Assembly (NCBI GenBank): GCA_902494195.1
Contig: CABUSH010000002.1
Location: 94,665 to 158,664 of the forward strand
DNA length: 64,000 nt
Direction: 5' to 3'
Source: an uncultured Collinsella sp.
GTDB taxonomy: Bacteria; Actinomycetota; Coriobacteriia; Coriobacteriales; Coriobacteriaceae
The notes under the pieces are model-generated. The model saw nothing but the letters and a program-made list of their open reading frames with translations, did no database searches and was not told the DNA's origin. Both the position numbers and the translations under genes were made by a program. This document shows positions 33,866 through 41,889 of this stretch, piece after piece. Position 1 is the stretch's first letter. Each line of letters begins with the position of its first letter.

Positions 33866-34117
33866 ATGAAGGTTTCTGAAGTTTCCGAGACTCAGGCCGA
33901 TAACCTGGTCCACATGCTCGACGCTTACGCCGAGAAGGGTGGCCACCACCTGAACATCAACGTCTTCAACCGTGAGACGCTGCTCGACGCTCAGGCCCAC
34001 CCCGAGAAGTACCCGCAGCTGACCATCCGCGTTTCCGGCTATGCCGTGAACTTCCACACGCTCACCAAGGAGCAGCAGGACGAGGTCATTTCGCGTACCT
34101 TCCACGACAAGTTCTAA
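33866..34117 (+). CDS. grcA: Separate glycyl-radical domain of PFL (GrcA/YfiD-like)
   Basis: 83 residues corresponding to the C-terminal end of PFL: GGHHLNINVFNRETLLDA, HPEKYPQLTIRVSGYAVNF with the radical-forming glycine (Gly58), and the closing LTKEQQDEVISRTF. In E. coli a similar protein (GrcA) replaces an oxygen-damaged PFL C-terminus, but there PflB is full length. Here PflB lacks this domain, so this small protein should be essential for PFL activity. GAAGGAGA precedes the ATG. It forms an operon with pflB. Confidence 0.93.
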   Translation: MKVSEVSETQADNLVHMLDAYAEKGGHHLNINVFNRETLLDAQAHPEKYPQLTIRVSGYAVNFHTLTKEQQDEVISRTFHDKF

Positions 34118-34141
34118 AGGGATTTAACTCCCGCAGGATCG

Positions 34142-34231
34142 CCGGGCCGCTTTGGGTTACTTTCCAAAACGTCCTCGGACATGCAAAGGGCTCCGCTGCG
34201 CGCTTCGCGCGGCGGAGCCCTTTGCGTCCTG
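34142..34231 (+). repeat. Long palindromic element P2, left part (interrupted by IS110)
   Basis: Left outer arm CCGGGCCGCTTTGGGTTAC (34142-34160) running on through TTTCCAAAAC, the GTCCTCGGACATG motif, inner stem GCAAAGGGCTCCGC / GCGGAGCCCTTTGC with a GCGCGCTTCGCGC apex, then GTCCTG. The matching right arm is at 35808-35844. The two halves rebuild one element of the P family, so the insertion sequence interrupted it. Confidence 0.9.
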
Positions 34232-34237
34232 ACGCTC

Positions 34238-35527
34238 CTATTTGGCAAGGTGTTTTTTAGAATCCATTTTGCGCTCGGCCTCGAACGCCTGCCTGTCCCA
34301 ATCGAGCGGGAGCCCCGCCTCGACCCATGCCTCGTAGGCCCTCCTTATGGGCTTGAGCTCCCTTTGGCCCCTCTCCAGCATCGAGATGTACTTCTCGCTG
34401 GTGCCCAGTATGGACGCCGCCCTCACCTGGCTGACCTTCGCCGCGCGCCTGGCCGCCACGAGCTCCGACGCGTCCGCCGGCCTCCTGATCTCGTGCGGGC
34501 GCATCAGCGCCCGGTACGCCTCCCTGGCCACGTAGCGCTTGAGGCACCTCATGACCTCCCTGTCGCTCTTTCCCCGCGCCCTCGCCCTCTCGGCGTACTC
34601 GGCGGTCTCGGGGTCGCGCATGACCCTCTGCCTCGCGATCTCGTGCAGCGCGCTGTTCGCCTGCCGGTCGCCGCCCCTGTTGAGCCTGTGCCTCACGGTC
34701 TTGCCGCTCGAGGCGGGGATGGGGCAGGCGCCGCATATCGCCGCGAACGACGCCTCGGAGCGCAGCCTGCCCGGGTTGTCCCCGGCCGCGACCGCGAGCT
34801 TGGCCGCGCTCACGGGCCCGCACCCGTACATCGCCAGCAGCGCGGGGCAGTTCTCCTCCAGGGACGCCTCGATCGCGAGCTCCATGTCGAGCGCCGCGTC
34901 GCGCGCCGCCGCCCACAGGTCCGCCAGCGCGCCGAGCGCGGCGCCCAGCGCGCCCTCGGCGCGCACGGAGGGGAGCTCCTCCATCAGCCTCGGCCCTCCC
35001 ATGCCGCGGAACCTCGACCTGAGCCCCTCCGGCGCGGTGGTGAGCAGCGACCTCGCGGTGTTGATCGCCGAGGTCCGCGCCTTCACCGCCCCGGAGCGCG
35101 CCGCGAGCATGCAGCGCACCCCGTCGACCCGCCCGTCCTGGCTCTTGGGGGTCCCGAGCTTCGAGCCGGACATCGCCGCGCGGGCGGCCCTCTCCGCGTC
35201 CGACTCGTCGCACTTCCCCTGCCCCGGGCGCCTCCTCTGCGTCCTCGCCGGGGAGAGCGCCTCGCGCACGGGCATCCCCAGCGACGCGAGGTGCCTGGTG
35301 AGGCCCGCCCCGTAGGACGACGTCCCCTCCATCGCGACGCAGGCCGGCTCCCCGGCCGCCGCGATCGCCCCGGCGAGCGCCTCGTATCCCGCCGCGTCGG
35401 CGGGGAACCGGCGGGACAGGACCCTGCGGCCCCTCCAGTCCAGGACGTACAGCCAGTGCGAGTCGGCGTGGGTGTCGACCCCGCAGAAGACCGGCCCGCG
35501 GGCGCCGGGTGTCGATTCGGTTCTCAT
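34238..35527 (-). CDS. IS110-family transposase with C-terminal helix-turn-helix
   Basis: 429 residues. The N-terminal RuvC-like DEDD domain shows the first Asp in FCGVDTHADSHW, the Glu in VAMEGTSSYG and the acidic cluster CDESDAERAA. The C-terminal transposase-20 domain shows YGCGPVSAAKLAVAAGDNP and the catalytic serine region CPIPASSGKTVRHRLNRGG. Unusually, about 55 extra residues at the C-terminus form a Cro/CI-like helix-turn-helix (ELVAARRAAKVSQVRAASIL followed by GTSEKYISMLERG). The ATG at 35527 follows GGAGCGAG; the open frame before it covers the non-coding end. IS110 recombinases use a bridge RNA to choose donor and target. Confidence 0.92.
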   Translation of the reverse strand: MRTESTPGARGPVFCGVDTHADSHWLYVLDWRGRRVLSRRFPADAAGYEALAGAIAAAGEPACVAMEGTSSYGAGLTRHLASLGMPVREALSPARTQRRRPGQGKCDESDAERAARAAMSGSKLGTPKSQDGRVDGVRCMLAARSGAVKARTSAINTARSLLTTAPEGLRSRFRGMGGPRLMEELPSVRAEGALGAALGALADLWAAARDAALDMELAIEASLEENCPALLAMYGCGPVSAAKLAVAAGDNPGRLRSEASFAAICGACPIPASSGKTVRHRLNRGGDRQANSALHEIARQRVMRDPETAEYAERARARGKSDREVMRCLKRYVAREAYRALMRPHEIRRPADASELVAARRAAKVSQVRAASILGTSEKYISMLERGQRELKPIRRAYEAWVEAGLPLDWDRQAFEAERKMDSKKHLAK

Positions 35528-35564
35528 GTCTCGCTCCGTTCTTTCCGTGCTCGCCTGGACCGGG

Positions 35565-35750
35565 CAGACGGCACACTGACGGGGCGCGATAGAATGCGGT
35601 TGATCGGGTCCGCGGTATCGCTCCATGCTCCTATTAGGTCATGCGGCGGTCTCGGCTCGCCGCGGCCCGCGCGGGACATGTCAGGAAACGAGGGCAGCCC
35701 TGTGGGCGCCAGCGGAATGTGGGGTCACCGCGCGGTCCGCATCTGATGGT
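35565..35750 (-). ncRNA. Candidate bridge RNA of the IS110 element
   Basis: Written on the transposase strand, the RNA first shows a target loop: ACATTCCGC (35712-35720), a small hairpin, then TTTCCTG (35682-35688), closed by CCGCGCGGTGAC with GTCCCGCGCGG. The actual insertion site on that strand is ACATTCCG-CA-GGACGC, so guide 1 equals the left target and guide 2 is complementary to CAGGA. Next comes a donor loop: AATAGGAGC (35628-35636), a hairpin closed by GCGATA/TATCGC, then TCAGTG (35574-35579). The element ends read AATAGGAGCGT-CA-CTGA. Order and logic match the IS621 bridge RNA. The exact 5' and 3' ends are unknown. Confidence 0.75.
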
Positions 35751-35807
35751 GTCGACGTCAATGGTATACGGGTGCATCATCGACGTCTTCAATACAGAAG
35801 ATATCAG

Positions 35808-35844
35808 TGCGGAATGTTTTGGAAAGTAACCCAAAGCGGCCCGG
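35808..35844 (+). repeat. Long palindromic element P2, right part
   Basis: TGCGGAATGTTTTGGAAAG followed by TAACCCAAAGCGGCCCGG, complementary to the left arm at 34142-34170. Confidence 0.9.
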
Positions 35845-35958
35845 CTGGGTCCTGTGTAGTTACCCTTTAGGCGGAACTCTCCTAATTATTTGGATGAGTC
35901 GTTTACTTACTTGTGCTGTTACCGTCTTCCCGCTGTTGTTGGGGTATGCTTTGTTCGT

Positions 35959-35975
35959 ATGTAAACGTTTGACAT
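35959..35975. promoter_or_regulatory. LacI-type operator before the sucrose regulator
   Basis: ATGTAAACGTTTGACAT, nearly the same as the two sites at 37108-37141, lies 20 bases before the regulator start: autoregulation likely. Confidence 0.75.
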
Positions 35976-35994
35976 GTTGATGGGGGAGGGTGCT

Positions 35995-37005
35995 ATGGCT
36001 CGCGAGGGCGCTCGTTCTAAGGATTCTGCTAAGCCTGGCATCAAGGAAGTTGCAGCGGTGGCGGGGGTTTCGCCTACTACGGTATCTCGCGTGCTTAATA
36101 ATCGCGGCTATATTAGCCAAGAGACCCGTGATAAGGTCCATGCCGCGATGGAGCGCATCAACTATACGCCCAACGATATCGCCCGTGCCATGCTCAACGG
36201 TCGCCTGAATCTTATCGGTATGATCGTTCCCTTTGTGAGCAGCCCGTTCCATGCTCAGGTTGTGCAGGCGGTCGAGCGCACGTTAGCGGAAAACGGCTTT
36301 AAGATGTTGCTGTGCAACAGCGCCAATCGACCCGATCTTGAGCGTTCCTATATTGACATGCTCCGCCGCAATATGGTCGACGGCGTCATCGTCAACTCCC
36401 TCAATATCGGTGCCGAGGCGTATGCCGAGATGGGCTTGAGTCTGGTTGGTATCGACTGCGACCTTGGCGAAGCCTCTGTTCAGATTGCGAGCGACAGCTA
36501 TAGCATCGGCGAACTTGCCACGCGTCGCCTGATCGATGACGGATGTTCACGCATCCTGTGCCTGCGCAGCAATAGCCGCATGCGCATGCCTGCCAATAAG
36601 CGTACCGATGCCTACCTCGATGTTGTTGAGCAGGCCGGTTTGCCCGCGCTTGTCCGTGAGGTCGAGTTCGTTAAGCCCGACGACGAAAAGAGCGCGGTCG
36701 TTGCGAAGATCCTCGATGAGAACCCCGATATTGACGGCATCTTTGCGGGAGACGACACGATGGCGGCTATCTGTCTTAACGTGATGAAGCAGCGCGGCTT
36801 GAGCGCTCCGGGCGATATTAAGGTCGTGGGCGCGGATGGTGCCCGCCGCACTATGACGTTTATGCCTGACTTAACAACCGTACGCCAAGATATCGATCGC
36901 ATCGGAGAGCTCGCGGCGCAATCCATCATTGCTCTTGTTAACGGCGAAAAGCCCGAATCGAATATCAAGCTCCCCGTTGAACTCATTGAGGGTAAAACCG
37001 CGTAG
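35995..37005 (+). CDS. LacI-family regulator of the sucrose/fructoside cluster
   Basis: 336 residues: HTH GIKEVAAVAGVSPTTVSRVL followed by NNRGYISQETRDKV (about 16-50) and the effector domain (GMIVPFVSSPFHAQVVQAVE; DGIFAGDDTMA; VVGADGARR). The start ATG 35995 is preceded by GGGGGAGGG. The same palindromic site occurs before this gene and twice before the next operon, so it most likely controls both. The cluster encodes two GH32-type enzymes and a PTS permease, so a fructosyl-sugar effector is expected by inference. Confidence 0.92.
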   Translation: MAREGARSKDSAKPGIKEVAAVAGVSPTTVSRVLNNRGYISQETRDKVHAAMERINYTPNDIARAMLNGRLNLIGMIVPFVSSPFHAQVVQAVERTLAENGFKMLLCNSANRPDLERSYIDMLRRNMVDGVIVNSLNIGAEAYAEMGLSLVGIDCDLGEASVQIASDSYSIGELATRRLIDDGCSRILCLRSNSRMRMPANKRTDAYLDVVEQAGLPALVREVEFVKPDDEKSAVVAKILDENPDIDGIFAGDDTMAAICLNVMKQRGLSAPGDIKVVGADGARRTMTFMPDLTTVRQDIDRIGELAAQSIIALVNGEKPESNIKLPVELIEGKTA

Positions 37006-37107
37006 TTCATCCCGTGTCAAAAGAATTCCTCAAACACCTCTGATGACCGTTCGCCGGCATATGTCAACCGTTTGCCGACGACTGGAACTGCAAAAAGACG
37101 TATTGGT

Positions 37108-37141
37108 ATGAAAACGTTTGACATATGAAAACGATTGACAT
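37108..37141. promoter_or_regulatory. Tandem LacI-type operators before the GH32/PTS operon
   Basis: ATGAAAACGTTTGACAT (37108-37124) and ATGAAAACGATTGACAT (37125-37141) are directly adjacent. A weaker version (ATGTCAACCGTTTG) lies at 37061. They stand about 50 bases before the first gene. Confidence 0.75.
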
Positions 37142-37189
37142 ATCTTGCAGTTGTACCGAGTTAGTATCACGTGGGAAAGGAAGTCTCGG

Positions 37190-38572
37190 ATGCACAAGGT
37201 GTATTACCAGCCTGAGGGAATTTGGGTAGGCGACATCATGCCGTACGGCGAGGACGGCACGTTCTATCTCTATCATCAGCGTGACACGCGAAACCCCGGA
37301 CCTTTCGGAGAGCCGTTTGGCTGGGCACTCGCGACAACCAAGGACTTCGTCAATTACAAAGACTTTGGCGAGAGCCTTGAGCGTGGCGGCGACGAGGAAG
37401 TCGACCAGTATGTTTATGCCGGCACGGTGTTTAAGGTGGGCGACAAGTACCATGCGCTCTACACTGGTTGCAATCGCGATAAGGTCAAGGCACGCTTGAT
37501 GAAGCAGGTTCTTCTTCACGCAACGAGTGACGACGCCGTCAAGTGGGAGAAGAACATCGCCGAGACGCTGCTTCCGCCCCAGGAGGGTTACGATGACCGC
37601 AACTGGCGCGATCCCTTTGTGCTTTGGGATGAGGAGAACGAAGAGTACATGCTCATCCTCGGCACGCGTGTGGGCGAGGACAAGCGTTTGATGACCGGTC
37701 GTCTGGTCAAGTTCACCTCCAAGGACCTGGATACCTGGGAGTTCCAGGGCGACTGGTGGAATCCGGGCCTGTACACCATGTTCGAGATGCCTGATCTCTT
37801 TAAGATGGGCGACTGGTGGTATCTGGTGTTCTCCGAGTACAGTGATGGCAACAAGACCCGTTACCGCATGTCTCGCTCTATCAACGGTCCTTGGATCACT
37901 CCTGCGGACGATTCCTTCGATGGCCGCGCGTACTATGCCGCGCGTACCGCATTTGACGGCGAGCGCCGCGTTCTCTTTGGTTGGGTTCCTACGCGTGACG
38001 AGGGCGGCGACCCCAGCTCTTACCTGTGGGGTGGCACCTTTATGCCCCTCGAGATCGTTCAGCGTGCCGACGGAACGCTCGGCACCAAGCTTCCTGACAG
38101 CATGCTTGGCGCCTTTGGCGAGGCTAAGGCAGTCGAGGCCTTTGAGCTCTCCTGCGAGTCGGGCAAGGTCGAGCAGGTGCTCGCCGCGGATGCCGGTTCC
38201 ACCTATATGCTCGATGCCGACATCGAGCTCGCCGGTGACGCTGCCGGCTTCTCGGTGAAGCTTGCCGAGGACGCCGAGTCCGGTCTTGCCTATGAGTTCC
38301 GCGCCAACCTGCGTGAGGGCAAGCTCGAGTTTACGGCGGCCCCCCAGTATCCGTGGTTCCAGGTCAACAACATGGGCCTCGAGCGTCCGTTGTTCTTTAA
38401 GGGCGAGGGCACTCATCATGTGCGCCTGGTCGTTGACGACGATATCGCGACCATCTTTGTCGATGATGTTGCGCTTAACGCGCGCTTCTGCAATAAGCAG
38501 GGCCAGGGTGTGGCGCTGACGGTCACCGACGGTACGCTCAAGTGCGCAAATGCAACGATCGCGTCTCTGTAA
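37190..38572 (+). CDS. GH32-type beta-fructosidase with divergent nucleophile motif
   Basis: 460 residues with a five-bladed propeller N-terminal part and a C-terminal beta-sandwich, as in GH32. The transition-state motif is NWRDPFV (about 140) and the acid/base glutamate is in MFEMPDLF (about 196). The usual WMNDPNG nucleophile motif is replaced by VGDIMPYGEDG at residues 12-22, so the nucleophile would be the Asp of GDIMP. Related bacterial proteins with this form are annotated only as GH32-like. It probably acts on a phosphorylated or short fructoside. It starts at ATG 37190 after AAAGGAAG and is followed by the PTS gene. Confidence 0.82.
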   Translation: MHKVYYQPEGIWVGDIMPYGEDGTFYLYHQRDTRNPGPFGEPFGWALATTKDFVNYKDFGESLERGGDEEVDQYVYAGTVFKVGDKYHALYTGCNRDKVKARLMKQVLLHATSDDAVKWEKNIAETLLPPQEGYDDRNWRDPFVLWDEENEEYMLILGTRVGEDKRLMTGRLVKFTSKDLDTWEFQGDWWNPGLYTMFEMPDLFKMGDWWYLVFSEYSDGNKTRYRMSRSINGPWITPADDSFDGRAYYAARTAFDGERRVLFGWVPTRDEGGDPSSYLWGGTFMPLEIVQRADGTLGTKLPDSMLGAFGEAKAVEAFELSCESGKVEQVLAADAGSTYMLDADIELAGDAAGFSVKLAEDAESGLAYEFRANLREGKLEFTAAPQYPWFQVNNMGLERPLFFKGEGTHHVRLVVDDDIATIFVDDVALNARFCNKQGQGVALTVTDGTLKCANATIASL

Positions 38573-38617
38573 TGGCATCAAAACGTCTTATGATTTCGTA
38601 AAGGAATGGAGAGGAAC

Positions 38618-40069
38618 ATGGACTACAAGGCAGTGTCCCAGCAAGTCGTCGACAACGTCGGCGGACTGGAGAACATCGAGGGCGCCACGCATTGCGTGAC
38701 CCGTCTGCGTCTGGTGCTCAAGGATACGAGCAAATACAACAAGGCCGAGCTCGAGAACATCGATGGCGTCAAGGGCGTGCTGTACAACAGCGGCCAGCTC
38801 ATGATCATCTTCGGTACCGGTACCGTCAACAAGGTCTACGATGAGTTTATGGCTTTGACGGGCGTTAAGGAGATCAGCGCTTCCGAGGTCAAGGGCGCCG
38901 AGGCGGACAAGAAGGGCAAGTTCTTCTCGGTCCTCAAGGTATTCTCGGACATCTTTATCCCCATCATTCCCGCCTTCGTCGGCGCTGCTATCATCATCGG
39001 CCTTAAGTCGCTGATCGTTGCCAACGGCCTCTTTGGCATGGAAGGTAGCCTCGCCGATCACAGCGAGTTCCTCAAGAACCTCGCAAGCTTCTTTGCCATT
39101 ATCGCCACCACGTTCGACTACCTGCCTGTCCTGGTTATGTACAGCGCAGTCAAGCGTTTTGGCGGTAACCCGATTCTGGGCATCCTCGTCGGTATCGTCA
39201 TGGTTCACCCGAGCCTTATGAACCGCAACACGTTCGTTATGGACCCGACGGGTGCTGAGTACTGGAACTTTGGTCCGCTCTCCATTCCCATGGTTGCTTT
39301 CCAGGGCGGCGTATTCCCTGCAATCCTGACTGCCTGGTTTATGGCCAAGGTCGAAAAGATTGCCCAGAAGTACATCCCCGAGGTCGTTTCGTTCGTCTTT
39401 GTCCCGACCGTTACCCTGATTCTTGCTAACGTTGCCCTGTTCACCGTGTTCGGCCCGCTCGGCAACCTGATCGGCGACGTCCTCGCCGGCGTAATCGATA
39501 TCCTGTACAACAGGATGGGCGTCTTCGGTGCCTTTGTCTTTGCCGCATTCCTGCAGCCGCTCGTCGTTACCGGTACGCATCAGTTCATCCAGGGTATCGA
39601 GGCAAACCTCGTTGCCACGACTGGCTTCAACTACATCCAGGCAATCTGGTCGGTTTCCATCATCGCCCAGGGCGGCGGCGCCATCGGCATGTACCTCATT
39701 CACAAGAAGCATTCCAAAGAGCGCAACATCTGCATGTCGTCCTTTATCCCGACGCTGGTCGGTATCTCCGAGCCCGCAATCTTTGCTGCAAACATGCGCT
39801 ACTCGATCATCCCGTTCATCTGCGCTTGCATCGGTGCAGGCTGCGGCGGTGCCTTCGTGAAGCTCTTTGAGGTGCGCGCCATCGGTCAGGGTCTGACCGG
39901 CGTGCTTGGCCTGCTCATCGTTACGCCCGAGACGCTCGTGTGGTATGTGGCTGGCAATCTCATCGCCTTCATCGTGCCGATCGTCTTGATCTTTGCCTAC
40001 AACAAGGCAAAGGGCGTGCCGACCACCGATGAAGAGGGCGCTGGCGCTGGCTTCGACGTTAGCTTCTAG
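38618..40069 (+). CDS. PTS EIIBC, sucrose/beta-glucoside family
   Basis: 483 residues. The EIIB domain (1-80) has the phosphorylated cysteine in GATHCVTRLRL (about Cys26), followed by an EIIC membrane domain with about ten helices, including the conserved FIPIIPAFVGAAI and GISEPAIFAAN segments. The protein lacks an EIIA domain, so it must borrow one from another PTS (a Crr-like protein elsewhere). It imports and phosphorylates sucrose or a related fructoside for the flanking GH32 enzymes. The start ATG 38618 follows GGAGAGG; an ATG at 38606 is possible. Confidence 0.93.
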   Translation: MDYKAVSQQVVDNVGGLENIEGATHCVTRLRLVLKDTSKYNKAELENIDGVKGVLYNSGQLMIIFGTGTVNKVYDEFMALTGVKEISASEVKGAEADKKGKFFSVLKVFSDIFIPIIPAFVGAAIIIGLKSLIVANGLFGMEGSLADHSEFLKNLASFFAIIATTFDYLPVLVMYSAVKRFGGNPILGILVGIVMVHPSLMNRNTFVMDPTGAEYWNFGPLSIPMVAFQGGVFPAILTAWFMAKVEKIAQKYIPEVVSFVFVPTVTLILANVALFTVFGPLGNLIGDVLAGVIDILYNRMGVFGAFVFAAFLQPLVVTGTHQFIQGIEANLVATTGFNYIQAIWSVSIIAQGGGAIGMYLIHKKHSKERNICMSSFIPTLVGISEPAIFAANMRYSIIPFICACIGAGCGGAFVKLFEVRAIGQGLTGVLGLLIVTPETLVWYVAGNLIAFIVPIVLIFAYNKAKGVPTTDEEGAGAGFDVSF

Positions 40070-40106
40070 TTGAGCCGTTCAGCGTAATGTGCGGATAAGT
40101 CCATTT

Positions 40107-40148
40107 GGGGAAGGGCGTTCGGCTCGTGTGAGTCGAGCGTCCTTTCCC
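40107..40148 (+). terminator. Hairpin between the PTS gene and scrB
   Basis: GGGAAGGGCG...CGGCTCG and CGAGCGTCCTTTCCC can fold into a long stem around GTGTGAGT. No T-tract follows, so it may attenuate transcription into scrB without terminating it. Confidence 0.5.
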
Positions 40149-40170
40149 ATAGACGAGAAAGTCAACGGCG

Positions 40171-41613
40171 ATGTTTAATCAAAAAAATAAGGTGACATGC
40201 GCGGACTATGAGCAGTGGCGTGCCGGACAGGATGAGACGGTGGCTCGCATCGCATCCGACCCCGATAGGCTTTTGTTCCATGTGGAGCCTGAGCTTGGCT
40301 GGCTCAACGACCCCAATGGTTTGGTTCAGATTGGTGATACGTATCACATCTATCATCAATACGATCCGTTCGATGCTGCGCATGGCGGTCCAGTGCTTTG
40401 GAACCATCTGACGACAAAGGATTTTGTGACGTACGAGAATCACGGCCCCGTGCTGTTCCCCGATTCCGATTTGGATTCGAGTGGAGCGTATTCTGGTTCT
40501 GCCTTTGTACGTGATGGCAAGATTCACTACTTTTATACCGGCAACGTTAAACATTTTGACCGTGATGATTACGACTACGTGTTGACGGGCCGTGAGCAAA
40601 ACCAAATTCATATGGTTGCCGAGAATCCCGACGAATTGGGCGAGAAGCGCATAGCTGTTGGGCCGGTCGATTACCCCGACGATATCGGTACGCACGTGCG
40701 CGACCCCAAGATCCTTGAACACGACGGTATCTACTACATGGTTCTCGGCGCTCGTACGAAAGACGATCGCGGGTGCGTGCTTGTCTATACCTCGCGTGAT
40801 CTAGAGGACTGGGGCTATGCGACGCGCATTGAGCTGGGCGAGAAGTTTGGCTTTATGTGGGAGTGTCCTGATCTGTTTGAGCTCGATGGCGAGCTTATTC
40901 TCGTTTGCTGTCCGCAGGGCGTGCCCGCCGATGGCTGGCGTTACCGCAATCCGCATCAGTGCGTGTGGTTCTCCATCGAGGCCGATTGGGGGGCGCCGTG
41001 CTTTAAGATCGTCGGCCAGGGCATGCCTCCGATGGTTGATGCCGGTTTTGATTTCTATGCCCCGCAGTCCTTTGAGGACGTTGCGGGTCGGCGTTTGATG
41101 ATCGGATGGTCGGGTTGCCCCGATGCGAAGGCGGAAAGCCCGACGGTGGCGCGCGGGTGGCAGTGCGCGTTGACGGTGCCGAGAGAGTTGAGCATGCGCG
41201 GCGGCAAGCTCTGCCAGCAACCGGCGCACGAGATTGAGAGAATGCGCGGCAATTGCGTTCGTGCTGTAGGCGGTGAAACCGTTGAGGAGCCGGGTCGCCT
41301 GTTTGATCTTGTGGTTTCCTGTGAGGGAGCCAAGATGGTCGAGCTCGAAATCCGCAAGGGTGTCTTTGTACGCTATACGGACGGGATGCTTACCCTCGAC
41401 ATGGGTGACGAAGGCTATGGGCGCAACCAGAGGTCGATCGAGCTCAGCGAGCTTCGCGATTTGCGCGTGCTTTCGGACACTACGATGGTCGAGATTTTTG
41501 CCAACGGTGGCGAGGCAGCACTTACGAGCCGTACCTATTCGTCGGCGGTTCCGGCGATGGCGCTGCACGCCGAGGGTGCGGCGTCGATGGATTTCTACCG
41601 CCTCGCTCATTAA
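40171..41613 (+). CDS. scrB: Sucrose-6-phosphate hydrolase, GH32
   Basis: 480 residues with all three classic GH32 motifs: nucleophile in LGWLNDPNGLVQ (about residue 43-51), HVRDPKI (about 175) and acid/base in WECPDLF (about 230). It cleaves sucrose-6-phosphate delivered by the PTS EIIBC just upstream into glucose-6-phosphate and fructose. It is the last gene of the LacI-controlled cluster. No strong ribosome-binding site is visible before the ATG at 40171 (GTCAACGGCG), so translation may be modest. Confidence 0.93.
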   Translation: MFNQKNKVTCADYEQWRAGQDETVARIASDPDRLLFHVEPELGWLNDPNGLVQIGDTYHIYHQYDPFDAAHGGPVLWNHLTTKDFVTYENHGPVLFPDSDLDSSGAYSGSAFVRDGKIHYFYTGNVKHFDRDDYDYVLTGREQNQIHMVAENPDELGEKRIAVGPVDYPDDIGTHVRDPKILEHDGIYYMVLGARTKDDRGCVLVYTSRDLEDWGYATRIELGEKFGFMWECPDLFELDGELILVCCPQGVPADGWRYRNPHQCVWFSIEADWGAPCFKIVGQGMPPMVDAGFDFYAPQSFEDVAGRRLMIGWSGCPDAKAESPTVARGWQCALTVPRELSMRGGKLCQQPAHEIERMRGNCVRAVGGETVEEPGRLFDLVVSCEGAKMVELEIRKGVFVRYTDGMLTLDMGDEGYGRNQRSIELSELRDLRVLSDTTMVEIFANGGEAALTSRTYSSAVPAMALHAEGAASMDFYRLAH

Positions 41614-41733
41614 CCGTGCATGGAGCACGATTGGACTTGTTGGGCGGAATGTGTCGCAGTTGCCGCGGCCAGCTACCGCTTATCGCGTATAGCGACCGTT
41701 TGCGGAATAAGTAACACTCCTTAATAAACCGTG

Positions 41734-41805
41734 TAGAATCTCAGATAAGCACGGAGTTTTCCAGGGAGACGCTGTCCTTTGTTGTGTGCAAGGGACGGCG
41801 TCTCT
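41734..41805 (+). promoter_or_regulatory. Promoter and leader hairpin of degV
   Basis: TAGAAT (41734-41739) is a likely -10. The leader then holds GAGACGCTGTCCTT paired with AAGGGACGGCGTCTC (41766-41804) followed by TTT, which looks like an attenuator or an early terminator 85 bases before the start codon. Confidence 0.45.
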
Positions 41806-41889
41806 TTGGCGCTCTGCCGCCGTTGTGCAACAGTGCGGCGGCGCGTGCCATGTATTGAAAAGCCAATGTCGAGATGGGTCGTGATAATA

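Larger units (their letters stand above)
34230..35809 (-). mobile_element. IS110-family insertion sequence inside palindromic element P2
   Basis: About 1.58 kb, bounded by TG on each side (34230-34231 and 35808-35809), consistent with the duplicated core dinucleotide of IS110 elements; on the transposase strand the core is CA. It has no terminal inverted repeats, as expected for IS110. Composition is much more GC-rich than the host. It encodes one transposase and a 5' non-coding region of about 280 bases that appears to encode a bridge RNA. The uninterrupted site reads GCGTCCTGCGGAATG. Confidence 0.88.

Noticed and set aside
34181..35746. 521-residue open frame antisense to the IS110 transposase
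   Set aside because: Pro/Arg-rich shadow of a very GC-rich gene; no known domain.
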